A stretch of DNA of 64,000 bases from Epiperipatus broadwayi (GCA_028023455.1 JAQFVV010000018.1:11304771-11368770); one strand, 5' to 3'; counted from the stretch's first letter, positions 24,940-37,620 are shown. Notes: a model not told the origin generated them from the letters alone. Made by a program: numbers and translations.

Positions 24940-25344
24940 TTCGGAAAGATTGATAACTTGCAGTGTTTCTTATTGTCAGAAATAATCATTTTACATATTT
25001 TTCTTTTTATATATTTAAGAGATTCATTAGGAGTGTAGCATAATGACAGATTTGATTTTTATATTAACTTAATGTCTGTCTGTTCAGTGATTATTATTTG
25101 TTTTTGTTTTTTTAATATGAATATATATGTATATTTTAAAAAAAGAAAACCAACTAAGTCACAGACTGAACTCACTAAAATATATTAACTATATTTATGT
25201 AATTTGATTTTTATTTGAAGGTACATTGGTGTAACTTTATTCAAAAGATAAAGTTTGGTCATTTCCCATGATAGTTTTCCAATTCTTGTCACTCTCTCAG
25301 ATACAATTTTCATAATATTTTAGTCTTGAGATATATTAGCTTAG
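24940..25344. other. Unassigned AT-rich DNA
   Basis: Nothing recognised. Confidence 0.5.
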
Positions 25345-25356
25345 TAATTAATTTAT

Positions 25357-25537
25357 AAAACAGGCAAAACTCTCCATACAGTAGTGCCAATCAGAGTAAG
25401 TAATCAATGGATGCTTCTGGCATCCATTGATTACTCTGGTTGGCACTAAGTAACACTACTGTATGGAGACTTTTGCCTGTTTTATTAACAGTAATGTGCT
25501 ACCATAAGAAATAGTGATCATGTGATGTTTAGTAGTT
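25357..25537 (+). mobile_element. Palindromic SINE-like retroposon, copy A
   Basis: About 181 bp. The first ~125 bp is an inverted repeat: arms 25357-25414 and 25420-25484 both carry ACAGGCAAAA, CTCCATACAGTAGTG, GTAATCAATGGATGC or their complement. A tail at 25485-25537 contains GTGATCATGTGATGTTTAG and ends AGTAGTT. The element is flanked by TAATTAATTTAT at 25345-25356 and 25538-25549, a 12-bp target duplication. No ORF, poly(A) or tRNA-like promoter boxes are evident. Copy B at 52.8 kb has the same architecture and the same 3' end. Confidence 0.8.
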
Positions 25538-25550
25538 TAATTAATTTATT

Positions 25551-28500
25551 GTTATCATTTTTAATAAACTTTTATTAACTGATAATCTTTTTCTCAGAAA
25601 CTTAATTGTATTTTTGTATCAGAATAATATTTTGGTACATTTTATTTGTGGGTGATCAGAATCAGTATATTGTTTTGATCTTTTTTGATTAGAATTGATA
25701 TAATCAAGTTCCAGTCTGGAGTATATATCTTTGGTATTGTATATAATTTTCATTTTTAATATTTAAACATTTTTAAAATGATTTTTTCAAAGAACAAAAA
25801 TAAAAATAGATTTATACAGATCCATAGATGAATAACTATATTTTATTTGAAATATTGAATCTTAATATTTTTTTTAGCTTTGTTTTCAAGTTTAAATGTA
25901 TTTTTATCATTATCTAAATTGTATATCTAATTTGACTTGATTGAGTTAGTATCTGATAGAAATCACTATAGACATCTTTTCTTTTTTTATTTAAAGTGTG
26001 ACTTATTTTTAATTCAACAGGTTTCATTTGATTATTGTTCTACAAGTTATTGCTGATAATTCCATATTACTATTTTTATTTTTTTTTAAATTTACATTGA
26101 TTATAAATGATTTTTTTCAACATAACTTACATTGAATTTAGCTTTTGCCTTTTTAATAATATATGTTTCTAAGCGTTAATTAACATTTATTTATTTATAA
26201 ATCAGTTAATTTATTTATATAATATATAAATTATCAATTTATGTAAATTAAGAAACATTTTTATTTAAAATTGCAATGTAGTTTACATATTATTACAATT
26301 TTTGTTGCATAATATTAGTATTAGAACTATTTTTTTTATCTCTCTCTCTTTTTGACCTATGGATGCACTTACATTAAAAAATTTAACAATAATTATGTGA
26401 TATAGTTGTTCAGAAGGTCATATGTTATTTCAGCACCCAAATTTTGAAAAGTGATATATTAATTACAGTTTGTTACTGAAAAGAATTTTTTATTTTATTC
26501 AACTAATAATCAGTCCAAACTTTTAATACTTTATTTCTTCATTACATTAAACTGCATATATGTTTGCTTATTTAATTTAAATAACATTGAAAAACTAAAA
26601 ACTTTTTATTGCCATCATTTTATTTAAAAAATAATTTTTCAGAAATGCACATGCTTTTGATTTACATCACCTATTGTTTTTATCATGTAATATATATTTT
26701 CTTTTTAATGTTAAATTTTATTGATTACAGAAATAAATAATGTAACTGTGCTGTAATTAGTATTTCTAATATATTATTTAATGATTTGAAATTTCTTTTT
26801 AACACATTTAAATTCAAATGCATCACTAAAATATATCAATATTATTTAAAGCATGCATAGATTAAAAACAAAATGTAGAGTGGTATTTATAACATAAAAA
26901 GCATCAAAAGTTCATTTAATTTATATGTATGTGCATGTATTTTAAACTAAAGATAGATTTTTAAATATAAAATTATATAGATCTTAGGAAAATAGTAAGA
27001 CATACAAATGATTTATTTTACTGTAAACTTGATTATTTATGTTATTATGTGTATATAAATCTCGAACATTCACACTTGAAAAAAAACAAACAAAAAAAAT
27101 TCCTGGTGAGTTTGCAATATTTGTACTAAAGCAATAAAGTTATGAGTTTTTTATTCTTTTCATCATTTTTTAATAATTTCAGGTAGTAAAATCTTAAAAT
27201 ATTTTAGTAATCTTATCATAATGTGTTTAACACCTTCAATCCTAGAGTTATTTTAATAATTGCATTAATGTGCACTTTTCGCTTATATATAAAAGTTAGT
27301 TTATAAAAACAATGATCCATAAGAAAAAGTAAAATAATCTACAAGGTTTTTTATTTAATTGTTCTCTTTTTTATATATTTGTTTAACTATATTACATTCT
27401 TTACAAATCTTTTTTATTTTTTCATGTAAATATTTTATCTTGTGTTCATTCTTTACTCAAATAAAGTAGATGGTTCCAGGTTATTACTGTTTTAAATGCA
27501 TATGTGTTCTGTAATTTTAAATTAAATAATTTAACCAGTTTATAATTTATCAAAACTAAAAATAAAGCAGTATTAATTTTTTTTATTGATTGCTTTATAA
27601 ATATTGCATATAATATGCTATCAATTTTATATGATATCATTCATTTTCGAAATAACTGCCTTTTTAAAGAAAATACATATATGTGTAGATGCTATCAAAT
27701 CAATATTGATTCCTGTTGATTATATGAAAACATTCTGCTTATTCACAAAATGTTCAATATAATATATTTGAGACGTCTATGATTGCTTTCTCATACAGTT
27801 TGAAATGGTGCTAATGACATATTTATCATCCACAGTTGATAGTCATATTTTAAAAAAACAACATCATCAAAATAAAGAAGGCAAAATATAACAAAGATAA
27901 AAAGAAATGGAAATATATCTTTATAGTATTGTTAGAGGAGGAAAGTTGAAATTCAGACTAGATTTTAATGTTAGAGATATATATAAAAATATAAAATGCA
28001 GAAATATTGCAGCGATCTTAATATCTGTCAGGGATTGATGATACATATATACATAGATTTTTTATATTAACAACTTATGTTAAGAGACTTTTTTTTCTAT
28101 CCTGGGGCCATATTAGTTTTCACTTAATTGCATCTTCATTTTACAACTAACATCAGTCAAAATCTTTTTTTTCTTAATTCTTTTAGATTTTTTTAAAAAA
28201 ATTTCTGCTTCTAGAAAATATACTATTAGGTATTTGGACAATCCTGTAATACTACTTATGTAATCAATATTTTTATAATATCAGCTATCATTATGAAATT
28301 TTAAAATTCTATTAGCACAGAGCAGAAATCCACTAGTCTTTTAAAAAGAACTATAAATTTGTACCTTGAAGGCATATAAAACTATCAAACATTCACTTAT
28401 ATACAAGACTTGTAATAGTGTAGTACATATATATATATATACTATGCACACACATATATATATATGTGTGATTGTGTGTATGTATATATATATTGTCTCA

Positions 28501-30104
28501 AATTATAATCCATATTTTTATGAATAGGGTTTTGTTCTTTATATTTTCATAAAATACAATTTTGTATTGCTCACAATTAAATTATTGTAGAATAGAGTGA
28601 TAAAAGTCTGTTTTATTTTTACACAATTGTGATTATGTTTTGTAGAATTCTATTCTACATGATTGAAAGAAAACTCACAAATAAAATATTTTCCCAAAAG
28701 CTCTAGTTAAAAAAAAGTAGGAACCATTTAAAAATACAATGGCCATTTTCAGTGTTAGGTATATATATATATTTTAGTCCATTATCTATAGTTATAGTAT
28801 GATTTCAGTGCCTTCTAAACTTAAAAGAAAATGCTGTGATTACTGCTTAAATTAGAAATTATCAAAACATCAAATGAACAAAATGAAGATTTGCATGTCA
28901 TTTGAAATAGAAATTATAATAGTAAATAGTTGGTAATTATCTAAAAGCAATGGCTTAGTTTTTAATATAAAATATAAAACATAATGTAAAAAATATTTCA
29001 AGTTTATCCAATTTGTGTAGAGAACTATATTCCAAAACAAATTTTGAATATCCTCGAAATAAAAAAATCTTTTTTAATTTTAAAGCATAAAAAGATTAAT
29101 TGTCATACAATGAGGAAAAAAGAAGCCATTTTTAATTTATAAACATGAAAATCCTGAACATTGTTTCTAAATATTTATTATCAATTACTGTATTTGGAAA
29201 TTAGTAATAATAATAATATTAGACTTTCTTTATATTGCTAAGGAAATTTAAGACTGGTTTTAAATTTTTAGTTAAATTGTTAATTGGGGAAACAAGCCAT
29301 TTTTTTTTTCTTTTTTAAAATAAAAGTGGGGTAAATATTAACCATATATTTTTTAATTTATAACATTTTCCCAGTAAAACTTGTATTTGTGTACTTATTT
29401 AATCCATATCATTATTTATATTCTAAAATAAATATATATATATATTGAATAATATAGTATTAATATCTCTACATTGCTTATAGTATATTAACAGAACTGG
29501 CCTAAGAAATTGTGAGACCTGATGCTTTGCTTTTATATGGTGTCTCTTTTACATATGATTTAAAAACATTTAGGTATTAAAATATTTATCTTATTTTCAG
29601 AATTGTCTAAAAAGTAATATAAAATCTTACAAAACAAAAGAATTATAAAATATTTCAAATAATTAAATTTCCACTTATCTTATTTAGTAAATATTCTTGT
29701 TACTAAGTTATTATTTAATTATTGTTTCAAAAATTATTTTTTTAAACATTAATTTGTTTTATTTTAGTATGTGTGTTTTAATCTCTTGGTTTATTTTATT
29801 AATGAGATAAAGGTATTTATCAAATACTAAATAAATAAAGCCATATTTTCAAGTTTTTCTTATGGAATTGCATGTCAAAAATTTATAATTGCAAGATTGA
29901 TTAATATATAATAAATTTAATAATATAAGATTAATTACTTATTTTTTTCTTTTTAATTTATGAATATTTTAATTTCAATTATACAATATCACATTTCATA
30001 TTAACCTAATCAGAAGTAAAGGAAACATTTAGATATATATATATATATGTTGTAAGTAGCTAAAAGATGTGTACCATCACATGACCATGTGCAGAGCCTA
30101 CAAA
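25551..30104. other. Unassigned AT-rich DNA with TA-rich microsatellite at about 28423-28494
   Basis: No gene is recognised. The run near 28423-28494 alternates (TA)n, ACACAC and GTGTGTATG in a partly palindromic way. A stretch at 29492-29560 vaguely resembles a decayed DNA-transposon end but is too weak to call. Confidence 0.5.
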
Positions 30105-30425
30105 TTACAGAGCTTGGCAAAAAAAGAAAAAAAATGTAATTTGATTTAGCAAGTGATAAATTCTTTTATTTTTGATTTTGACAAAAGTCATATGTTGTGG
30201 ATAATCTTGATGTATCAGATCCAATAGCTGTATTCTGACCTTGAGAAAAACAAGTATGTGATCCATGATCAGCACACATTCATTGCAAACTGAAAATCCA
30301 CAGATCCATTTATCAGTTCCCATTGGATATGTTTTAATCCAATTCCTAAGTTATCTTTCCTGGTTCTCTTGGCTATTACTACACTGTTTATAGTTTCAGA
30401 ATTTCATTGCACTCCCCTCAGGCCA
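30105..30425 (-). pseudogene. Gypsy-type pol fragment, inverted partial copy of the element at 31.2 kb
   Basis: Read on the minus strand, the segment matches 31200-31440 (+) over about 230 bp: CAGTG(T/C)AGTAATAGC, TTAGGAATTGGATTAAAACA, GGATCACATACTT and GGTCAGAATACAG occur in the same order in both. The peptide sense is the region just upstream of the integrase zinc finger (LVF...VRIQ..., then HQDYPQH, where intact elements read LH.GHPG). The two copies diverge at many sites. The 31-kb copy is the longer, so this is either a separate truncated insertion of the same family or a local inverted duplication. Confidence 0.7.
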
Positions 30426-31552
30426 GCTCTGTATATCTATATATAAAAGCAAATCCTTCAGGTTCAATACTGATTAAATGTTATTAATATTATTCCAATG
30501 AGAATTTGATTTATGTTATTCACCGATTTGTTCATGTGATATTTATGGAATCTATCATTTAAATTCAAATCTTTCTGCATGACAATTAATATCTTGATTA
30601 AGTTAATAAGTCTGAATTTTCAAAGTTTTTAAATTCTGTTTTTGTTTTAAAAAGTAAATATATTATTTTTGATTTAAAATATAAATCAGATATAGAAAAT
30701 ATTATTATTATCATCATCATCATCTTTCAAAGGTCAACAAAGTAAAAAAGGTTACATTATTTTTTTTTTTGTCTATAAGGACTGTTTTCCACCTGAGATA
30801 TTGCAATAGTGGCAAGTGTATCTTTTAGTTTTTGCTTTTTATTTCAGATTTATTAATATTGAGTGCTGATTTTTTTCATATAGGCTTGAAGGTAACTGGA
30901 ATTGAGACCGGGTGTCAATGAAAGTTTTGGTTTGTTACTCTTTTGTCTCTTTGACAAATTCTATCTAGTTTATTTTTGAATGTGTTAGGATGCCTTTTGG
31001 GGTTATTGTTATATATGAATTTACACTTTGTACACTATAATGCATAGAGGATGCATACACTGATCCTGATTTCAGCAAAGACTTTGCATAAATATTTTAT
31101 CCAGACCTGTAAAAGAAATTGGACATGCAGATGTGCTATCTTACTTGCCCGACACTAAGGAGAAAGAACATTATAAATAAAAAAATCTACATATTTGATG
31201 AAACTCCAAAACAAACAGTGCAGTAATAGCAAAGAGGACCAAGAAAATAAAGGATATGTCCAGCTTAGGAATTGGATTAAAACATATCCAATGAGAATTG
31301 ATAAATTGATCTGGAATTGTGAGAAGGATTTTTAGTTTGCAATGGATATGTGCTGACCATGGATCACATACTTTGTTTTTCCCAAGGTCAGAATACAGGT
31401 ATTGAATGTTACATTAAGATCATTCTTGGCCCAATCATACATATGATGGCCAAAAGTAATTACAAGCAGATAGTTAAAAATGTTCTGAATGTCAAAAAAC
31501 TGCTAAATTGCAAACTAAACAAGTATAAACATGGAAAAGGTTCATTACCCTT

Positions 31553-32160
31553 AAGACTCATATTCATTTAGACCATATTGAACTATTAAATGAAAATAGA
31601 ATATTGATACTGGTAGAAGTGATTTATGATGAACTGAATATTATTGGTAAAAAGTATTAGAGTAGAATGACAATAACATAATTAAATGAACTATTCACTA
31701 CATATGGTTTAAAAGAGCTAATAGTGACAGATAACGGTACAGGCTTCACTTCAGAAAAGCTTAAAGATTAATTACAGGATAAGAGGATTAAACACATCCT
31801 TACTCCAACATATCATCCTGAAAGTAACAAAATTGTGGAGAAGCCTGCACAACATTTAAAAAAGGTGTTGAAGAAAATGTAAATAAAAAATGTACTGGAA
31901 GCCTTAGTGTAGGCTATGTACAATCAGCATTTTATACCTAGCACCGCAACAAAAAAGACTCCAGCAGAGTTAATTGACATGTTGCTCTTTCTGCTCTCAT
32001 TTAATCAAAGTATTACCAATTACTAGTAAAAGAGATAGAAATCAAAATTGGGTAAAATTCACAGTAAGTGAAAACATGTGGATACATGACCTACAAAAAT
32101 ATAAATGGATGCCTGGTTTAATAGTGAAAGTGTTATTGAAGCAAGTAAGAATAGTAAAAT
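31553..32160 (+). pseudogene. Gypsy integrase core with C-terminal domain (pseudogenic)
   Basis: The frame through HIHLDHIELL (about 31555-31585) gives the first catalytic Asp. TTYGLKELIVTDNGTGFTSE (31699-31758) gives the second. TPTYHPESNKIVEKPAQHLK (about 31802-31860) gives the third, Glu. All three acidic residues appear kept, but stops interrupt the frame between and after them (for example near 31657, 31678 and 31768). Downstream, FIPSTATKKTPAEL matches the usual Y...PH..TG.SPAELL segment, and VSENMWIHDLQKYKWMPGLI (about 32067-32130) matches the G..V......WIPG C-terminal motif. Confidence 0.82.
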
Positions 32161-32469
32161 TATAGAATGGGAAGGAAATGGAAAGAAATATTAATTACCT
32201 TCTCCATCATTATGACAATACTTTGCCAGACATTCATCAAAATAAAGTGATAGAGGATAAAGAAATGAAAAATGATACATTATTGAATGATCCAGATAGT
32301 AATCTAGATCTACAACTATTGACAAAATAAGAAAGTCATTGAATATAAATGGCAAGTTTTAACTACTCTAATGGGGGAATTCAAGAAAGTAGCTTTTACA
32401 ATTCCAGATATACGCCATCTGCCTGTTAAGTTTAAAGTTTATATCTGCCACTATATCTATTATTATCTA

Positions 32470-32483
32470 GAATAGGGGAGGAA
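32470..32483 (+). promoter_or_regulatory. Polypurine tract and start of a 3' LTR
   Basis: GAATAGGGGAGGAA directly follows the end of the Gypsy coding remnant and is followed by TG at 32484, the usual first dinucleotide of an LTR. In intact elements this tract primes plus-strand synthesis. A TATATATAAG box lies about 20 bp into the presumed LTR. I found no 5' LTR copy, so the LTR end is not defined. Confidence 0.6.
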
Positions 32484-33188
32484 TGGAATATTTGTATATA
32501 TAAGTTAAATATAAATAAAGAATATTTATTTGGTATGAACATACAGATTATTTTCATTAATAATTCTTCCTTGAAATAAAGACACCACTACAAATAAAAA
32601 TCGATTAAAAGACAGTTGTATGTAAATTAGGATATTAGAATAAGTCGATATAAAGACATGAGGGATTATTGCTGTTTAATAATGAGAGTGAGAATGCTTG
32701 AGTCATCTAAAATTGCTAATGTAGAAGAAGAAGCAGCACTTGTAATCAGATAATTGGTTTTTTGAAGAAAGTGTTAAACCATAGAACTTAGTCAAATCAC
32801 TCATGAGGTATTAATAGTAGTTATTATTTATTGTTATTGTGTTGGTGAAATTAAAACACATATAGTCTAAATGTTTACTCTTATAGTTTTACATTATTTT
32901 TTATTCATGTTAATAAACAGTGTTATATATATCTGTATAGTTTAATTTTTTATTGTTATCTGACTGGTCTTAGGGGTTACATATGAAATCAGAAAAGGAT
33001 TAGCAATTAATTTAAAAGCTGTAATTGAGTTGATTATTTTTAAAATAAACAGAATCATTGTTTATTATTGAAACAGAACAATGACCTGTTTTAAAAATCA
33101 TTCCATTTTATTATCTCTCTTTATTTTAATATATGAATTTTTTTCCCCATAGTACAGGCTTTTTCATACCTGCACTCCAATATGTAAT
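32484..33188. other. Presumed LTR remainder and unassigned DNA
   Basis: Apart from the presumed LTR start at 32484, nothing can be assigned; an LTR boundary needs a second copy for comparison. Confidence 0.4.
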
Positions 33189-33297
33189 ATATAGGGGGTT
33201 TGAACTCACAAGACCCTCAACTATCCACACTTTCATACTGCTGACACACTTGAGTGTGGATAGTTGAGGGTCATGTGAGTTCAAACCCGCTATATAT
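33189..33297. repeat. Hairpin element within a TA microsatellite
   Basis: The left arm 33189-33232 and right arm 33252-33297 are reverse complements with two or three mismatches. Shared words are GGGTTTGAACTCACA, GACCCTCAACTATCCACAC. The loop is about 19 bp and both ends fade into TATATA. A transcript would fold into a stem of about 45 bp. Confidence 0.8.
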
Positions 33298-34427
33298 ATA
33301 TCTTTATGTTATGTATGTCCTAACAGATTTATAAAAGTCCTTATATATATATATATATTGTGCCCTTGTCTGTAGGTCATAGGTAGGGTAGAAAGGTCAA
33401 TTATTAAAAAATTTTAAATTTTAAGTTATATTTGTAAGATATATAAATAATAATAAGAGAATGAGATTTTATAGTACAAGTTAAAGCTAAAAATACCTGG
33501 TAGGTAACAGTGTAATAAATTATTTTAAAAGAAAACAATTAAATAAAGCTTAATCATATCATTGCTTATGGTTGTGAAAGCTGGCCATATAAAATAATAC
33601 AGCTATAGATAGTTAAAAGTATATCAATTATTTAGTATAATATTTAAAAACTAATAAATTAAATAAATGAAATGTAATGTTATAATTGTATTTAATAATC
33701 AAATTTAATAGAGTATAATTTATTAATAAACTTTGGGATGGTGAGAGTTATATTTAGTTTAACATTATAAATTATTTTCCAAATTTTATAAAATATATCA
33801 GTTTTGGTAATTTAAACCAAGACGTAAATAAAAAATCATTTTGATAAAAGTTAGTAAACACGTGACCGTATATTAAATACCTTCACGCACACTCTTGGTA
33901 AAATAATAATAAACTGTGTGAATTTAAAACTAGATATAATTGCCATCGATCTTTAAAGTGAAAGTTAAAAAGTATTAAATATTGTTTTAATAATTATTTT
34001 AAAACTTAGATGATTTTTTTTTATAAATAAAACTATAATTGAATTTAATAATATTAGTCTGGGAAATATTCCAGACACTACGTCATCCATTCTTAACTTT
34101 AAACATCTATTCTGTTATTAAAATAAAATGAATAAATTGTTCGCGCTAAAATAAATATTAACCAATCAAAGGATGTAAAATTAGCAGACAAAAAATCTAA
34201 GAATTATACAAAGCGGGAGAAGTAATGTGAAAGTGAAAGAGAAAGTAACACTTTTGATAGCTGAAAACATCGTAGCTGAAAGTAATATAAATCTATAATT
34301 TCGTATTATTATAAAATTATTCTGTAACATATAATATATTTTTGACTACAGAGATATGAATTGCTAATTTTATAAGTGATCTTACCGGGAAATTTTATTC
34401 AAATTTAACCAGAAAGCCTACAGTAAC
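33298..34427. other. Unassigned DNA; (TA)n at 33341-33358
   Basis: The start of a C-poor, purine-rich block on the + strand that extends to about 37 kb. It contains single words such as CACGTGA, CTACGTCATCC and CCAATCAAAG, each within chance expectation. Confidence 0.45.
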
Positions 34428-34607
34428 ATGGAAATACAAGGAAAAATATCTAGATTAACTACTGAAAGAAAAATAATTGGAAAGTGTTTTAGTACAGCAT
34501 TAGTTGTGCTCAACCTGAAACTTAATCTTATAACTGAAAGGAATACAATTGGGACAATATGTGAAAATCTGAAAAAGAAGCTGCTAGTCGTCAAGAACAA
34601 TTTATGA
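34428..34607 (+). CDS. Small unidentified ORF, 59 residues, with an internal repeat
   Basis: Open from ATG 34428 to TGA 34605-34607. The product is Lys-, Leu-, Thr- and Ile-rich and contains a similar phrase twice: LTTERKIIGK and, about 35 residues later, LITERNTIGT. The repeated phrase is unusual for random AT-rich sequence. I recognise no family. It could be a remnant of a transposon gag, an exon or chance. There is no supporting neighbour, and splice signals nearby are not decisive. Confidence 0.2.
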   Translation: MEIQGKISRLTTERKIIGKCFSTALVVLNLKLNLITERNTIGTICENLKKKLLVVKNNL

Positions 34608-34904
34608 CGATAAATTTACAGAGCTATCTTAAAACTAAGTTATACTTCTCTATGAACAAAATTTTAATATGCGTTCTAGTACAAAGAAAATAATAATGAA
34701 GAAAAGTGTTTATTTTAAAAAGAAAACATTATTAAAAGATATAGTTCCAGAATTATGAAATAAAGGAAAGTAAAAGATTAAAGTGCTATATGTATTTTAT
34801 AGAAAAAGAGCTGAAACTTTATCCAATAAGAAGAGAAAATATTGTAAAGTATTCAATGAAAAATGTTTGATCAAAGAAATATATAATTAAATGACTAAAT
34901 AGAA

Positions 34905-35039
34905 ATGGATCCATGGAAAACGGAAAAATTTACTAAATCTTTAAATAAAATATGTACAAGATGCATCGGGGGGAAACCAGACGCGCGGGAAAAAGCTAGC
35001 AGACTATGTTGGAGACATCAAGAATTAATAAGTGTATAA
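34905..35039 (+). CDS. Small unidentified ORF, 44 residues
   Basis: Starts at ATG 34905, with an in-frame TAA just upstream, and ends at TAA 35037-35039. The product begins MDPWKTEKFTK and includes CTRCIGGKPDAREK. It has fewer AT-driven residues than most frames here, and the DNA contains a locally GC-rich core (about 34963-34990). No family is recognised; it may be part of the same decayed element as the ORF at 34.4 kb. Confidence 0.2.
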   Translation: MDPWKTEKFTKSLNKICTRCIGGKPDAREKASRLCWRHQELISV

Positions 35040-37620
35040 AATATTGAGAAAACTAAGGATCATCGTCGATGAAGATTATTAAACAGAGTTATTTTTTTTA
35101 TAGAACATTAAGTGACTGAAAGAAAAAAATAAAGTATATTTTTTTTTTCTAGCTTTACGATGAACAATTTTCAAGCAAGTTCGACAAAGCAGTATCGTAA
35201 ATATAATTTAATATTTTATTTGATTGTATTTAAAATATAAAAATTCTATATTAGCTTAGGGAAACATATAAACATGAATTTAAGAATAATAAGATTTTAA
35301 ATATAATAGCTTAATAGAATGATAGAAATATTATTATAAAAATAAAATGTATGTATGGAAGTTTTAAATATCTACAAGAAGTAATGGAATGGTGAAGCCT
35401 TCAGAATACGATCAAGAAGATAGAGATCGTTTTGGTAATTGTGATATTATTGATAATGCATAATGTATTTTTTTTAGGTCATCTACTAATGAAGAATGAT
35501 GTATGAAAGTTTTTGAATTATAAGTACACATTTTATCCAACATTAAAACATATATTTGAGATAGTAGTAATTTTAAATGTGCATGCAAAGTTGTTTTAAA
35601 AAATATAATTAATAATATAAGTATCATAATTATGTGATTCTTTTGAACTTTTATGTTGCAAAATCTTCAGATAATTTTAAAATAGTTGGTATATTATAAA
35701 TATACGAGATAAGTAGTAAAAGATTTTCTTAAGAATAGCTGTATAGTTAGAACTAAAAATGAATTTTATTATTGTTAGAAATGTAGACAGAAATTTGTCG
35801 ATGTAATGCATAGATAAATCTAGAGAAATAAAATCGGATAGTGACTTGGTAGTACTGGTGTAGAGGAAACCAAGATGATGTTTTTGCCAAGAAATAAGAA
35901 AAATCAAATATTTGGATCATAGTATTTTGTGTGATTTCAGTATAGCTAACTAAGTCCTATCACTGAACACATATATCTTGGACAGTGTTTTTTACGTATT
36001 TTGAAACTTTTTGATGTTTTATAAAGCTGAAGAAATAGCTTTAGCATCACTCCTATAGTAGAGGTGGATAGACAGATAAAGGTCACTCCTCTATGGTGTT
36101 CTTTAAATTCACTGTGCCATCATTGTCAAGTTTTATAACGGATAATATTCTAGTTGTTTTGATCCTGCGCATCTATTTTCGCTATCCTTGTTTCATGAAT
36201 ATACATCGTCAGAAAGATATTTTTATAGAAATGATACATAAAATAGAAATGAGGCTAGGTTGTCGTTATGTAAGAATAGTTTATTTACTAGAATGAGTAG
36301 AATTGTTATTTTAAAAGTGAAAGTACAAATGTCATAAAGAGATGAAGAATCATATGATATAGTTTTAAAAGTAATTCTGAAATGAATATATGATTTTAAA
36401 GGAAAAAGCTAAACAAAGTTTTTTAAAGTAATAATAAAATTTTAATATTTTATATGATATTTAAAAATAGAGATTGCATGTTGGTGGAAAAATGATTCAA
36501 TAATGTGTAACAGATATATGTATTTGTGCATGTTATGTTAATAATTGTGGTTACCATACGAAGCAAAGGCTTGGATAAGTATTGGATTAATAATTATTGT
36601 ATAGTCAATAATAAAACGGAACATCAAAATGTCAAGAAGGGTTTGAATCTTTAGGATTCCATACGAATAATATAAAAATAGAATTTTATGATTTTGTATA
36701 ATTTTACTATGAAGGTAAAAAATTTTGTAAAAATATAATTTAAAAATTAATAGAGATATAAAGTATTAATGATAATTATTGATAGATACATTTTTGTAAC
36801 AAGCTAAACTAAAATCAGATATCTAATGATAATAATACTGTATAAGAGTTAAAAATAAAATAAGTAGAAATTTAATGTTAAGAGATAAAGTAGTAAAGTA
36901 ATTTTGTAACAGGAAAGTAGGGATATCCGATGTACATAATGTAAATATTGTTATTTGTATAATTATTAATAAACTATGTTGTAAATTTATTTGTAAACTT
37001 CGTGTCCTAGTTAATTATTTCTCCACATAGAATGCATGATATCGCAATACACATTTATAATTGCAACAGACATATAATTTTGCACAAAGTAGATAAACAT
37101 AAAAGTGTTATAATAATTCTTGAAAATTTATTTATATGATAAAATTAAAGGATTATAATTAGATCGTTTATTGGTCATAAGTTGGTTGCCACAATATTAA
37201 AATAAATTATATGCTAATATTACAACACGTATTTTGATTGTCAGATTATTAAATACTACCACGAACGTAATATTTATTTATTTATTTCATTTAAGAAGAA
37301 ATAGGATTACATTATACTATTATTATCATTATTCTTATTTATTATTGTTAGTTGTTACGTAGTGAATTTATGACATAAAATTCCCTTCTCATAGTTTACT
37401 ACCGTAATTTAAATCAGTTAAAATGCAATTTATGAACCTGAGATTTATTTGATTTGATTTTATTTCATTTATTTACTTAAATTATTTAATTGAACTAGAT
37501 TAATATTATAAAGAATAATTAAGATATGATTATTATCTTAATCGGAATGAAAAGAGCTTGGAAAGTCATAAGAATACCATAAGTTGATTATTTAGTATAG
37601 TGTTCTTATGTCATTGGGAT
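35040..37620. other. C-poor block, unassigned; LTR-like 3' end near 36960-37020
   Basis: The + strand remains rich in A and G and poor in C, like the plus strand of many LTR retroelements. At 36970-37015 an AATAAA signal is followed about 35 bp later by TTCGTGTCCTAGTT, an arrangement common at the R-U5 end of LTRs. No pol motif was found, so the assignment is speculative. Confidence 0.3.

Larger units (their letters stand above)
31060..32483 (+). mobile_element. Gypsy-type LTR retrotransposon remnant, second family
   Basis: A decayed pol in order: the end of RNase H (GHADVLSYLPDT at about 31119-31155, where intact elements read GNADALSRLP); a spacer; a zinc finger (H..HSWPNHTYDGQK at about 31410-31460, then CSECQKTAKL); the integrase core; and a C-terminal domain. 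It ends at a polypurine tract. It is a different lineage from the 11-kb element, because its integrase reads TDNGTGFTSE and P.YHPESN rather than SDHG and NPQSN. Frequent stops show it is dead. Confidence 0.85.

Noticed and set aside
24853-25038. Open frame with a long poly-Ile tract
   Set aside because: It is a translation of the (TAA)n(TCA)n microsatellite.
29492-29560. Segment resembling a decayed DNA-transposon end (CTGGCCTAAGAAATTGTGAG)
   Set aside because: No partner end, no duplication, and the match is to a loosely remembered terminus.
30050-30104. Possible tRNA-derived SINE after a TA run (GTAAGTAGC..., CATCACATGACCATG)
   Set aside because: The A and B boxes cannot be made out, and similarity to the retroposon tail covers only about 14 bases in a different context.
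33850-34190. E-box CACGTGA, CRE-like TACGTCA and CCAAT words as a clock-regulated promoter of the PAR bZIP gene
   Set aside because: Such words are expected by chance a few times in 64 kb, and there is no transcript start or first exon evidence.
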